Shown here: positions 35,836 through 45,392 of the stretch, one piece after another
How the letters are laid out: the number at the start of each line of letters is the position of its first letter
How positions within the stretch are numbered: the first letter of the stretch is position 1
Source: Vibrio celticus
GTDB taxonomy: Bacteria; Pseudomonadota; Gammaproteobacteria; Enterobacterales; Vibrionaceae
Direction of reading: 5' to 3'
DNA length: 64,000 nucleotides
Assembly: GCF_024347335.1 (NCBI RefSeq)
Contig: NZ_AP025464.1
Location: 1,116,001-1,180,000 of the forward strand
Notes under the pieces: model-generated
Database searches by the model: none
What the model was told of the DNA's origin: nothing
The model's input: the letters and a program-made list of their open reading frames with translations, nothing else
Translations under genes and position numbers: made by a program

Positions 35836-37805
35836 GAGCCTGTGCCTTTTGGTAGAGTGACGATAAAGGTGGTGCCTTGGTGTTCAACTGATTCCACGTG
35901 AATCGAGCCGCCAAAGTCTTTAATTATGTTGTATGCGATAGACAAACCAAGCCCGAGCCCTTTGCCGGTGGTCTTACGGGTATAAAATGGGTCGAACAGA
36001 TGCGGAATGTCTTCTTCGGGTATCCCTAATCCATTATCTTTAACTGATATCTGAATGGTATTCAGGTGCTCTTGAGTGGAGATGTTGAGCTGAGGCTGCT
36101 CCTTATGCTCAACGGCATCCAACGCATTGCTGATCAAATTCACCAACACCTGCTCCAAGCGAATGCTGTTGGCACGAACCATTTGGTCACTCTGCGGAGA
36201 ATACTGAATCGAGACCCTACTTTGCCTAGTTTCAAACAAGTCGATAGCATCACCAATCACCTTTATCAGTTTTACGTTATCAATCTTGCCGTCACTCTTA
36301 CGTGAGAAGGCTTTCAAGTGACGGGTGATTGCCGCCACCTTATCTAGCAGCACTTCAATCTTTTGAAGATTTTCTTCGGCTCTATTTGGTCTTTGCTTAC
36401 CTAACCACAATTGAGCGCTTCGAACATGGCTGTTTACCGCAGTTAATGGTTGATTGATCTCGTGAGTGATTCCAACACTTAATTGCCCCAACGCGGCCAG
36501 TTTCCCTGCTTGGATTAACTCATCTTGAGTAATACGCAATTTGGCTTCGGCTAGGGTTCGCTCTTCTACTTCGGCCTCTAATTTTCGATTGGTTTGTTTC
36601 ACGACTTTGGCCGTTGTCTGGAATACCTTTAGGTACTTGGCCATTTGTGTCACTTCGTCTTTGCCACGAATCGAAACTTCGGTATCTAAATGGCCGGTAG
36701 AAATTGCAAACATGTTGTCTTTAAGCTGTAAAAGCCTTTCCAAAATGCTCTTACGCACGTAGAACCATGAAATAGCCGCAGCAGCCAGCACACTGAACAA
36801 AGAAAGGAAAAGAGAGAGTTGTTGGTTCGATTGTAACGACAGCTGAGCCTGCTGAATCGACTGATCAATATTGCGATTCACTTGGCTAGTATTGCGCTCG
36901 ATCTGCACAGTTAATTGGTTAAGATGCTCACGGCTGTTTTGCAGGAAATACTGCTCTTGATAGAGGTGATCGAGCGCTTTGTTTTTCAACCCATACAAGC
37001 TGCTATCACTTGAGGCTAGGTTGTAAATTACGGTGAGTTGGTGATCTAATTGGGGAAATTTGCTTCTTAAATCACCATTTACCCAAAGCTGCCACCACTC
37101 TTCTCCAACCTGCCCTAGCCGTAAGCTGGTGTAATCCAACTCATTAAAGCTAGAGTCGTTATACAGCTTTTCGACCAAGCCTAATTGGTAATACAGCAGG
37201 GATTTTAACTGCGTGTATTGGATCTGGTCTTTGGCTGATTCAGGTAAGCTATCGAGTGAATCACTGGCTTGTTGCAATAGAGGATAAAAGCCTTCAAGCA
37301 AATTACGAAGTTCTTGATTGAGTTGTTCTGACTCAATCTCACTTTGATACAACAGGCTCAGACTATTATTAACTTGGGCGATAAGATCTTTAAAGTAGGC
37401 GTGATAATCAGGAAACTGAACCATAACGCTATTCATGACTGATATTGCCTCTTCAATTTTAAGCATCGCCTGTTTACGTTCTATATTCGATTCAGCGTCA
37501 CTGAGTTGAGATGAGGTCGTAATAATCACGCGCACCATATCATTGAGGCGTGCAGCGTTATCTAAGGCGGGGATTTCACTCTCCTTTAGCTCAACAAGAC
37601 GTTGGTTTAAATCATCGAAGGTAAAGCTGGAGACAACTGAGAGGAAGATAGTGGTCATCGATAGCATGGCTAACGCAAGTACCAAGCGCAGCTCAATACC
37701 TTTCCAACCAAACCACTTACGACGTGGAATTTGGATCGAGAACGGGCGCTCGAAACTATCCTTATTTTCTACAACCTCGGAGACATGACTACTCACTCGC
37801 CCCAC
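35832..37805 (-). CDS. Sensor histidine kinase with long helical periplasmic domain
   Basis: 657 residues. Membrane helices at about 40-62 and 329-350 enclose a 265-residue, leucine- and glutamine-rich, apparently all-helical periplasmic domain. HAMP (350-403), a coiled coil, HisKA with H448 in GITHEINQPL, and HATPase with DNGLGIPEED and GKGLGLGLSI follow. The kinase core is DctB-like, but the sensor is not a Cache fold. Helical sensors of the TorS kind read a periplasmic binding protein; PhnD would be the obvious candidate here, which is inference. Confidence 0.9.
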   Translation of the reverse strand: MGRVSSHVSEVVENKDSFERPFSIQIPRRKWFGWKGIELRLVLALAMLSMTTIFLSVVSSFTFDDLNQRLVELKESEIPALDNAARLNDMVRVIITTSSQLSDAESNIERKQAMLKIEEAISVMNSVMVQFPDYHAYFKDLIAQVNNSLSLLYQSEIESEQLNQELRNLLEGFYPLLQQASDSLDSLPESAKDQIQYTQLKSLLYYQLGLVEKLYNDSSFNELDYTSLRLGQVGEEWWQLWVNGDLRSKFPQLDHQLTVIYNLASSDSSLYGLKNKALDHLYQEQYFLQNSREHLNQLTVQIERNTSQVNRNIDQSIQQAQLSLQSNQQLSLFLSLFSVLAAAAISWFYVRKSILERLLQLKDNMFAISTGHLDTEVSIRGKDEVTQMAKYLKVFQTTAKVVKQTNRKLEAEVEERTLAEAKLRITQDELIQAGKLAALGQLSVGITHEINQPLTAVNSHVRSAQLWLGKQRPNRAEENLQKIEVLLDKVAAITRHLKAFSRKSDGKIDNVKLIKVIGDAIDLFETRQSRVSIQYSPQSDQMVRANSIRLEQVLVNLISNALDAVEHKEQPQLNISTQEHLNTIQISVKDNGLGIPEEDIPHLFDPFYTRKTTGKGLGLGLSIAYNIIKDFGGSIHVESVEHQGTTFIVTLPKGTGS

Positions 37806-38112
37806 CTTCTTCTCATCAAATAATCAACAGGAACTATCAATGATTCAATCAGTTAGGGTGTAAGCCTTACTTGGGCTTGCATCGAATAGCTTTAGTGAAA
37901 CTATTAAATGAAGAGTAATCATTAACATTTCACATAAGATATCATAACAATTATTTTATAAAGCTTGAGCTATCTGTTTTGCGATAATAGAAAGTGACCG
38001 CACCGACAGAAACGTGATTACTTTATCAATACGCACGTAAATTATACGAATAGAACTCTCCATCAAGCAGTCAAAACCTACGATTATTTAATAAGTTGAG
38101 GTCTAGAGATCG
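37806..38112. other. Intergenic region upstream of the kinase gene
   Basis: About 300 bp, A+T-rich, holding the presumed promoter of the kinase-regulator pair. No gene, sigma-54 site or strong repeat was found. Confidence 0.55.
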
Positions 38113-38145
38113 AAAAAATCGTACAAGTTTTCACTCATACGATTT
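38113..38145 (-). terminator. Terminator after dgcA
   Basis: AAATCGTA/TACGATTT arms around 14 nt, followed by T6 on the minus strand, 46 bp past the dgcA stop. Confidence 0.72.
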
Positions 38146-38190
38146 CATTCATGTCATGTCATGTCCATCGATTAAACGGGCTCAACGAAC

Positions 38191-39177
38191 TTAGAGAATA
38201 ATCATCCCATCTCGATAAGTCAGCGCTGGCGCTACATCTTGACCAAGTAAGACTGGGCCATCGAGGTCGACGATTTCAGATTGAACCGCAATAGGCAGAG
38301 CTGCACGCATGGCCAGTGAAGTGCCAAGCATACAACCCGACATCAGAGTAAACCCGAGCCTTTGTGCTTCTTCTGCAAGTATCAATGCTTCAGTCAGGCC
38401 GCCCGTTTTATCGAGTTTGATGTTGACCATTTCATACTTACCCAACAGCGATGAGAGCTGTGAAGTGGTATGACAGCTTTCATCGGCACACAGTGGTATC
38501 GGGTGCTTGATGTGCACCAATGAGGCATCGTGCTGTTGGGGTAACGGCTGCTCGATCATCGCAATATCAAATTCTGTCAGTTGATTAAACAACTCTTCGA
38601 GATTCAATCCTGTCCACGCTTCATTGGCATCCAATACAATTTGAACATCTACCGCAGCTTCTCGTACCGCGCGCACACGCTCTACTACTTGTTCACCATC
38701 AAGCTTCACTTTCAGAAGTTTCGCACCATTCGCGACATAGTCTCGAGCCTGAGTCGCCATCGCTTCTGGTGTGCCAATCGAGACGGTCATTGCAGTCACG
38801 ATTTGAGCAGGCAACTCAAACAAGCTATTAGGAAAGGTCTGGTCGTTCTGCTGCGCTTCAAAATCCCAAAGCGCACAATCGATCGCATTTCGCGCTGCCC
38901 CTCCGGTCAATAAAGACTGAAGATGATCTCTTAGCTCTGCCGGATCGGTAACGCCTCGTTGAAACATAGCTTCAAGTGCGCTAGACGCTTGTTGGATTTG
39001 CGCTAACACAGACTCCGATGACTCACCGTATCGTGGGTAAGGCGTGCATTCGCCCTGAGCTCGTTTGCCATCATGTTCAATGTAAACACGAACAACGTGG
39101 CACTCAGTTCGACTGCCACGAGAGATGCGAAAAGGCGTTTGCATCGAGATAGTAATGGGTTCTGCTGTAATCTTCAT
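38191..39177 (-). CDS. dgcA: N-acetyl-D-glutamate racemase (enolase superfamily)
   Basis: 328 residues with the epimerase active site of the muconate-lactonizing subgroup: KVK pair K156/K158, metal ligands D183 (LDANEAW), E209 (MIEQPL) and D232 (CADES), and the opposing base in NIKLDK (K254/K256). Alone it would be called a dipeptide epimerase. Because it directly follows a DUF1611 gene and a LysR gene, it fits DgcA of the marine D-glutamate pathway, which turns N-acetyl-D-Glu into N-acetyl-L-Glu. It lies 57 bp after dgcN and ends at a terminator. Confidence 0.85.
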   Translation of the reverse strand: MKITAEPITISMQTPFRISRGSRTECHVVRVYIEHDGKRAQGECTPYPRYGESSESVLAQIQQASSALEAMFQRGVTDPAELRDHLQSLLTGGAARNAIDCALWDFEAQQNDQTFPNSLFELPAQIVTAMTVSIGTPEAMATQARDYVANGAKLLKVKLDGEQVVERVRAVREAAVDVQIVLDANEAWTGLNLEELFNQLTEFDIAMIEQPLPQQHDASLVHIKHPIPLCADESCHTTSQLSSLLGKYEMVNIKLDKTGGLTEALILAEEAQRLGFTLMSGCMLGTSLAMRAALPIAVQSEIVDLDGPVLLGQDVAPALTYRDGMIIL

Positions 39178-39234
39178 AATTTCACTCGGTTGATGTTCGC
39201 TTTAACAAATGGAAACATAGAAATGATGAAGTCG

Positions 39235-40242
39235 TTAAAGTGAATGTCGCAAATGATCAGTAATGTGTTGTACACGAAAGCGCACAGGGTCCGTCACCGG
39301 CACTTGATAGAGTGTGGTCCATTCTTGGCACAATGTCTCAGCCTCTTCAATGCTAATCGCCGACGTGTTCAAGCAGATACCCACCAGCTTCGCGTCTGGA
39401 TTGGTCAGTCGCGCCGCTTGCAAGTTGGCTTCAATCGTCTGTTCTATGCTTGGTAATTGAGCATGAGGAAGGTTACGAATATGTGGTCGCCCGACTTCAT
39501 GGCACAACACTAAGGCATCGGCTTGTGCGCCATGTAAAAGACCCAAACTCACGCCTGCAAACGAAGGGTTGAACAAAGAACCCTGCCCTTCAATGATGTC
39601 CCAATCGTGGTCGGTAAAATCAGGGCTAATCGCTTCAACTGCGCCGGAAATAAAATCCGCTACCACAGCATCAATCGAAATACCGCAGCCTTCAATCAAG
39701 ATACCTGTCTGCCCTGTCGCTTTAAACTGAGCAGATGTTCCCGCTTGTTTAAGCGATTTTTCAATCGCTAATGCCGAGAACATTTTGCCTACTGAGCAAT
39801 CTGTTCCGACCGTAAGCAGGCGCTTACCTTGACGAGGCTTTCCGTTACCAACATTAAGAACACCGTCAAAATGGCGTACATCATGAAGCTTAGTCAATCC
39901 TTGTTGCTGCATGTCAGCAAGCGGTGAAAATTCACTCAATCGTTGGTGCATGCCAGATGCAATCTCAAATCCCATTTCTGCAGCGGCCATAATGGTTGAC
40001 TGCCAAGAATCAGGAATAACACCACCCGGATTTGCGGTACCAATCACTAGCGTCTTCGTACCCTGCGCTTGCGCCTCTTGTAAGGTCATATCCGTTAAAC
40101 CAAGTGAAACGGTAACGTCTGTTAAACGAAGCTGACCTAGGCAAATTTCTGGTCGCCATTGATGAATACCGCGAGCTGTTTTTGCGGCAAGTGGGTCAGT
40201 AACGTCCCCAAGAAAAAGAAGGTAAGGTTGAGCGATAGACAT
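39235..40242 (-). CDS. dgcN: D-glutamate N-acetyltransferase (DUF1611 family)
   Basis: 335 residues. DUF1611 proteins have an N-terminal Rossmann-like part and a P-loop domain; here GTDCSVGKM (near residue 146) is the P-loop and DWDIIEGQGSLFNPSFAGVS (core EGQGSLFNP) is a second conserved block. DgcN of marine bacteria acetylates D-glutamate, and the product is racemised by DgcA. The gene order dgcR-dgcN-dgcA on one strand supports this over a generic DUF call. A LysR-type T-N11-A box lies about 85 bp upstream. Confidence 0.85.
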   Translation of the reverse strand: MSIAQPYLLFLGDVTDPLAAKTARGIHQWRPEICLGQLRLTDVTVSLGLTDMTLQEAQAQGTKTLVIGTANPGGVIPDSWQSTIMAAAEMGFEIASGMHQRLSEFSPLADMQQQGLTKLHDVRHFDGVLNVGNGKPRQGKRLLTVGTDCSVGKMFSALAIEKSLKQAGTSAQFKATGQTGILIEGCGISIDAVVADFISGAVEAISPDFTDHDWDIIEGQGSLFNPSFAGVSLGLLHGAQADALVLCHEVGRPHIRNLPHAQLPSIEQTIEANLQAARLTNPDAKLVGICLNTSAISIEEAETLCQEWTTLYQVPVTDPVRFRVQHITDHLRHSL

Positions 40243-40324
40243 GAGTATTCCTAATTAATAAATCCTTGTATGGGTTTACTTTAATTAAGAACTTAGAAGC
40301 TGCCGAATACCTATTTATGACGAG

Positions 40325-40345
40325 CCTATAACCTTAAGTTATAGG
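40325..40345 (-). promoter_or_regulatory. LysR-type T-N11-A box upstream of dgcN
   Basis: Perfect 8-bp arms CCTATAAC/GTTATAGG around CTTAA, which include TAAC-N5-GTTA. It spans the dgcR stop codon and is 83-103 bp before the dgcN start, a normal distance for a LysR recognition site. A weak terminator role cannot be excluded. Confidence 0.55.
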
Positions 40346-41224
40346 GTGAGTATGGGTCTTCAATGAAGCGATAAATTGCTTAACGGAAATCGACTGAGGG
40401 GTGTGCTCTGCGCAAAGCATCGATACCGAAAATTGGATAGCTGGCTGCAAATAAAATACACAAACCGAGTCGTCATTTTGATATTGCTCTGCCGTCCACG
40501 GATCAACGATCGCAAACCCTGCTTGGTGCTTCACCAGTTCCGCCGCCGCACTGTATCCACGTACGGACATCGGATGGTGATAATGCTCATCTCGCGCAAT
40601 AAGGCTTTGGTGTAACAGGAGGCCTAATGGATCACGGCTATCAAGCCCGATGATTGGTAAGGGATAATTGATCAGCTCATCAAGGGTTAACTCTGCGGGT
40701 AAGTGATCAACCGTATTGGAAGGAACCAAAACCTTTAGTGATTCGGTTAATAGCGTTTCACTTAATATCGCAGGCGGTGCTTCATCGCCAAAAGCAATAG
40801 CAATATCTAGTTCATGCTTGAGTAAACCTTCACACAACTCATCACGGTTGGCTGTCAGTAGCTCAAAAGAGAGTTCTTGCTCGCAAGACATTTGGGCGAT
40901 CACTGGAGTCAGCAACTTGGTGGCTAGAATCGGCGGCGCACCAATACGTAAATGCTGATGGCCTTGTTTTACTTTATTGGTCAAAGATCGAAACTGACCC
41001 AGTTGCTGATAGACCTTTTCCGCTTCTGGCAGCAAGGTTTTCGCTTCAACCGTTGGTACTAAGCGCCCTTTAACTCGTTCGAATAAGCCAAACCCGAGTT
41101 GTTGCTCGGTGTGCGCCAAAATACGGGTCACGTTTGGTTGTGACACATGCAAGCTGCGCGCGGCTCCAGATACGGTTCCGGTCTGCATAATGGCGTAAAA
41201 GACTTCCAATTGTCTTAGGTTCAC
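40334..41224 (-). CDS. dgcR: LysR family regulator of D-glutamate catabolism
   Basis: 296 residues: an N-terminal HTH (QTGTVSGAARSLHVSQPNVTRI) and a C-terminal substrate-binding domain (about 90-290). It lies immediately upstream of dgcN on the same strand, as DgcR does in marine Gammaproteobacteria, where it activates dgcN-dgcA in answer to D-glutamate. The family call is certain; the DgcR identity rests on the neighbours. It is not divergent from its targets, unlike most LysR regulators. Confidence 0.82.
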   Translation of the reverse strand: MNLRQLEVFYAIMQTGTVSGAARSLHVSQPNVTRILAHTEQQLGFGLFERVKGRLVPTVEAKTLLPEAEKVYQQLGQFRSLTNKVKQGHQHLRIGAPPILATKLLTPVIAQMSCEQELSFELLTANRDELCEGLLKHELDIAIAFGDEAPPAILSETLLTESLKVLVPSNTVDHLPAELTLDELINYPLPIIGLDSRDPLGLLLHQSLIARDEHYHHPMSVRGYSAAAELVKHQAGFAIVDPWTAEQYQNDDSVCVFYLQPAIQFSVSMLCAEHTPQSISVKQFIASLKTHTHPIT

Positions 41225-41319
41225 ATTGATGTCCTTATGGTTCGCGAAACAAATCTAGGGTTTGGCTTTTCTTGTATTAGCTAAGCTGTTTATCGGTCTA
41301 GCTAGCGTTTTGCGTGAGT

Positions 41320-42156
41320 CTATTTTAGTAGCTCAGCTATCGTAGGTTGAAGTATCTCAGCCCAAGTTTGATAAGCCTTCGCATTCAAATGCAAGTCATC
41401 ACACGAGTACTCGTTCGACAACAACTTATTAGGTGACAATACTGAATTCACATCTAAGAACGCAATGCCTTGCTGTGTACAGTACTCGCTTAGCTTGCTA
41501 TTGAGCAGTTCAACCGACGGATTTAAACCTTGCAGTTTAGAGCCAACATAAAGCGTTGATTGCACCAATATGCGAATCTCATTTTCTTGCCACACCTTAA
41601 GCATATCAATGTAGTTCTGGTAGATATGGTCGACATCATAACCCTGAGCTAAATCGTTTATCCCTGCCATAAAACACACCAGCTTTGGCTTCACATTCAA
41701 CGTGGTATCAATACGGCGCAACATGCCCGTTGTGGTGTCACCCGCTAAGCCACGGTTGACCATCGAGATATCACGGAAAATATCCGCCCACGGTGCCCAC
41801 TCGGTGATCGAATCGCCAAACATCACTAAATCTGCATTTGGAGAAAAATGGCGATGATTATCTGATGTCATGATGTAACGACTCATACTGTGGCCTCGCT
41901 GCTGAATCTCAGACTGAAGAGCGACCGCTTTGAGGATCTCGCTATCTGGTGTAGTGCTATCAAATTGAGCCAACAACCCTTCGATGTGAGGTTTAAAAGA
42001 ACTAAGACGAGTGCTCAATCGGTGATGTTCTTTAAGGGAAGATAGCCTCTCTAGTAATGCATAGAGAGAGCGGTTTTGACCAACTTCTTGGAATAACTGA
42101 TAGAGATCGAGGACAGGGTGTTGTTGTAGCGCGGCAAGTAATTGCTTGTCTTCCAT
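41320..42156 (-). CDS. SGNH/GDSL family hydrolase
   Basis: 278 residues. A helical N-terminal part of about 105 residues precedes the SGNH domain: GDSITEW with nucleophile S116, GLAGDTTTGM (block II Gly), MAGINDL (block III Asn) and DDLHL with D253 and H256. There is no signal peptide, so it acts in the cytoplasm. Members are esterases, thioesterases or acetylhydrolases; the substrate is unknown. The N-terminal helical extension is not typical of the minimal 200-residue enzymes. Confidence 0.87.
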   Translation of the reverse strand: MEDKQLLAALQQHPVLDLYQLFQEVGQNRSLYALLERLSSLKEHHRLSTRLSSFKPHIEGLLAQFDSTTPDSEILKAVALQSEIQQRGHSMSRYIMTSDNHRHFSPNADLVMFGDSITEWAPWADIFRDISMVNRGLAGDTTTGMLRRIDTTLNVKPKLVCFMAGINDLAQGYDVDHIYQNYIDMLKVWQENEIRILVQSTLYVGSKLQGLNPSVELLNSKLSEYCTQQGIAFLDVNSVLSPNKLLSNEYSCDDLHLNAKAYQTWAEILQPTIAELLK

Positions 42157-42474
42157 GGTGTTATCTAACCCTTCAATTATCTGGTGATGAACTCAAGATA
42201 ATATCCGATTGCGTACGGGATAGATAACACTAGAAGAAGAGAATACTTATTCTAAACAAAGTTGTTTACATACCGCGTAAAAAATCTTGCTGTACAAATC
42301 TCGTTCCGACTCAAAAATCAGCACTTCATCATAATATGTATAAGAAATTAACCACATATTGTGACTCCTGTCTCTCAGCCTATCGCCTACTCCTATTGCC
42401 ACTATTTAACGGAGGATTTATAGATTATCAGGATGGTGAATAATAAGTTAAATCATAATAATAAGGACCTTAAC
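42157..42474. other. Divergent promoter region of the hydrolase and amylase genes
   Basis: 318 bp. No gene was found. GGAGGA at about 42412-42417 resembles half a MalT box, but no convincing MalT or CRP site was seen. Confidence 0.5.
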
Positions 42475-44493
42475 GTGAAACTTTCTCTATCCAATACCGC
42501 GTTGGCCGTTGCCGCCATCCTACTTGCAGGTTGTCAATCTGCACCTGAATCTGTTCAAGAATTAACGGCATACCAATGCCAAACGAATACTAATGCCGAC
42601 GTGAATGACTTGAGGATCTATCAAGTGATGGTTGAGAGCTTTGTTAATGGCGATGACTCAATTGGTCATGGGACAGGATACGGAACTAGCCACCACAAAG
42701 GAGATATTCAAGGCATTATCGACTCACTTGATTACATCGAGTCCCTTGGAATGAACGGTATTTGGCTAACTCCAATCTTTAATTCAGAGCCTATCGAAAA
42801 CCAGGACCATTGGGCTGATAGACTGGATGCCACCGGTTATTTTGCCACTGATTATTTCAATATCGATCCTCGATTCGGCACGATGGAAGAAGCGAAAACG
42901 TTAGTTGAAGAAGCGCATGCTCGCGGGCTTTACGTCTTCTTTGATGGCGTATTTGGTCACCACAAAAAAAATGTAGTGCCGTCACCAAAAGGTAAACTGC
43001 CTCAAGGGGAGGATAACCCAGTCTCATACCCCGAGAGCCTAGCTTTCTACCAAGAAGTTGCAGAGTATTGGATCAAAGAACTCAAAATCGATGGTTGGCG
43101 CTTAGATCAGGCTTACCAAGTGCCAAAAGAAGCTTGGAGTCAAATCAGAGAAACGGTAGACACTGCTTCTTCTCAGGTCGAATACGTAAACAGCGAAGGT
43201 AAAACCGTGAACCCTCTGGGCTATATGGTTGCGGAAATTTGGGCTGGTGAGAACCGCATAATAGAAACGGGTTATGGCTCAAATGAAGCACCGGCTTTAT
43301 GTTCTGCGTTTGATTTCCCAATGCGCTACCGACTCACAGAAACCTTTGCTGTAAACGAAGCAGGCGTGGGAAACAAAGGTGGAGAATGGCTTGCAGAAGG
43401 TATGTCTTTACATTCGTTATACCCGGACCATGCAAAACCCAATTTAATGATTGGTAACCATGACCTTGTTCGCTTTGGTGACTTATTACAGCGCGGTAAT
43501 ATCGCTTCTCCACAAGACAGAGAGTATTGGCTACGTTATAAAGCGGCATTTTCATTCCAAGCGGCTTATACAGGCCCAATAACCACCTACTATGGGGACG
43601 AAATAGGCGATCAGCTAGAAGGTTTTTCAGACAAAGTATGGACTGATGACTGTGCTATTAATGGCTTGTGCGATGACCACGTAGCACGTACTAGCGGTAA
43701 AGTAGAAGGTGTCACAGCTCAACTCAATACCAACGAAAAAGACTTAAAGCAGTATGTTACAAACTTAATGAAACTCAGGGAAACGCACCCCGCTCTATCA
43801 CAGGGTAAACGTACGAACCTAATCGCCAACGATATCGCATATGTCGATCACAAAGCCTATAAAGGCGATGCAGTTATCTACGCAGTGAATGTTACCAACA
43901 AAGAGCAGACCATAGAACTAACCAAAGAAAAAGCAGGCTCCAAAGCTGAACTGACGGATATTGAATCAGAGCAATCTATATCAGCAATTGATGGTCATTA
44001 CTCGATAGTTCTAAACCCTTTTGAGGCTCGTTTCTTGTCGATAACACAACCAAATGAAAAAGGTCCTATAGCGGCCATAATGGCGACAGGGAATGAAGTT
44101 GGACAAGGCTTCATGGCTAAATGTAACAATCCAACGATTAACGCTGAAGGGCCAATTTCAAGTCCACTCTATGTAGTAGGCAACTTTGCTGATTCAGGTT
44201 GGAAACATGTAGCTAAACGAGAGTTTGAGTATAAAGGTGAAAACACTTACCAAGTCGTTACTACTGAAAAGCCTGGTAGCTATCGCATGCAATACGCGTC
44301 TAAAGCTTGGTCGCCACAGTTTACAGCGGATGGACTCAACCTAAAACTGGGGCAACTAAACTCATTAACTAAAGGTGGTTACGGGCAAGATACTGCTATT
44401 ACCATTCGTAATTCAGGGCAGTATGTATGGAGCTTACAATTCGATGAGGCAGGACAACCATTAAAAATTATGGCTTCCAAATGTGCTGAATAG
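42475..44493 (+). CDS. Lipoprotein alpha-amylase family glycosidase (GH13)
   Basis: 672 residues. From GTG 42475 (AAGGA 7 nt upstream) the signal peptide runs directly to a lipobox LLAGC with Cys20, so this start is preferred over ATG 42433. The GH13 barrel has LDATGYFATDYFNIDPRFG (core GYFATDYFNIDP), the nucleophile D211 in GWRLDQ, acid E254 in VAEIWAG, and D330 in IGNHD. A beta-rich C-terminal domain of about 130 residues follows. It should cut alpha-1,4-glucans at the cell surface. It is a single gene. Confidence 0.9.
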   Translation: MKLSLSNTALAVAAILLAGCQSAPESVQELTAYQCQTNTNADVNDLRIYQVMVESFVNGDDSIGHGTGYGTSHHKGDIQGIIDSLDYIESLGMNGIWLTPIFNSEPIENQDHWADRLDATGYFATDYFNIDPRFGTMEEAKTLVEEAHARGLYVFFDGVFGHHKKNVVPSPKGKLPQGEDNPVSYPESLAFYQEVAEYWIKELKIDGWRLDQAYQVPKEAWSQIRETVDTASSQVEYVNSEGKTVNPLGYMVAEIWAGENRIIETGYGSNEAPALCSAFDFPMRYRLTETFAVNEAGVGNKGGEWLAEGMSLHSLYPDHAKPNLMIGNHDLVRFGDLLQRGNIASPQDREYWLRYKAAFSFQAAYTGPITTYYGDEIGDQLEGFSDKVWTDDCAINGLCDDHVARTSGKVEGVTAQLNTNEKDLKQYVTNLMKLRETHPALSQGKRTNLIANDIAYVDHKAYKGDAVIYAVNVTNKEQTIELTKEKAGSKAELTDIESEQSISAIDGHYSIVLNPFEARFLSITQPNEKGPIAAIMATGNEVGQGFMAKCNNPTINAEGPISSPLYVVGNFADSGWKHVAKREFEYKGENTYQVVTTEKPGSYRMQYASKAWSPQFTADGLNLKLGQLNSLTKGGYGQDTAITIRNSGQYVWSLQFDEAGQPLKIMASKCAE

Positions 44494-44523
44494 CCAAACC
44501 TAAGCTCTAAGGTCAACCAAATA

Positions 44524-44555
44524 AAAACCCCTTATTCCTACGAATAAGGGGTTTT
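44524..44555. terminator. Bidirectional terminator between amylase and methyltransferase genes
   Basis: Perfect 13-bp arms AAAACCCCTTATT and complement around CCTACG, with U tracts possible on both strands. Confidence 0.88.
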
Positions 44556-44604
44556 CTTTAATCTGCATTAGATATTAAGAGACCAGATACGATTAGAACG
44601 ATAT

Positions 44605-45117
44605 CTACCCCTGCTTCACTTGCAGATGATTACGGTTATCACGGCTTTTCTTAATCAGCTCGTTGCTCTCATCCATTTCATCAGATTTTGCAAGGCGATC
44701 GTAAAGCAGCACATTCACTGTTGCCGCTAAATTCATGCAACCTACCGTTGGAACGTACACAACGTGATCCGCTCTATCCGCAACATCTTGAGAAATAGAA
44801 CCGTCTTCAGGGCCAAAGATATAGATGGCATTTTCTGGGTGTTTAAAACGCGGCAGTGGTGTTGCACCTTCAGCGAGTTCTACACAAACAATTTTCGTTT
44901 CTGAATCAAGGTTATCCAAAAACGACTCGACACCGGTCAACGGGATAGTACGTGCAGCACTCTTGGTATCGGTGTGAAATCTTGCGGCTTTTTCGTAGCG
45001 TTGCCCTGTGTATTTAACTTCGTCGACTTGGTAGCAACCAGCCGCACGCATAACAGCACCAACGTTTGTCGGGCTCTTTGGGTTAGTTAAACCAATAGTC
45101 ACATGGCTTTTGTTCAT
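44605..45117 (-). CDS. SpoU/TrmH (SPOUT) family RNA methyltransferase
   Basis: 170 residues with the three SPOUT motifs: NPKSPTNVGAVMRAAGC, IYIFGPEDGSIS and VGCMNLAATVNVLLYDR. The trefoil-knot enzyme puts a 2'-O-methyl group on tRNA or rRNA using SAM. The size matches TrmL-like or small TrmH-like members, but TrmL carries a different N-terminus, so no gene name is given. It stands alone and converges with the amylase gene. Confidence 0.9.
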   Translation of the reverse strand: MNKSHVTIGLTNPKSPTNVGAVMRAAGCYQVDEVKYTGQRYEKAARFHTDTKSAARTIPLTGVESFLDNLDSETKIVCVELAEGATPLPRFKHPENAIYIFGPEDGSISQDVADRADHVVYVPTVGCMNLAATVNVLLYDRLAKSDEMDESNELIKKSRDNRNHLQVKQG

Positions 45118-45392
45118 GAATCTTTCTCACTTAACGAATAGACATAGCAGGGTGCTACAAAGCGTCGCATTCTAACAAAGCAGCGTCGAATTCAAAAGCA
45201 TCGATACGAACTCACTTTTTCGCTCTTAAGCCTCTAGTTGCAAGGCTTCTCACCCAAAAAATCTAACCGCCATCATATTTATAAAACAAAAAAACTCTAG
45301 GGTAACAATTAAACAACAAGCCCATTTACATTTTGAAACCACATTAATAATGTGTTGAAAATTGCATGAGACAATCACACAGGAAGCGTGAC

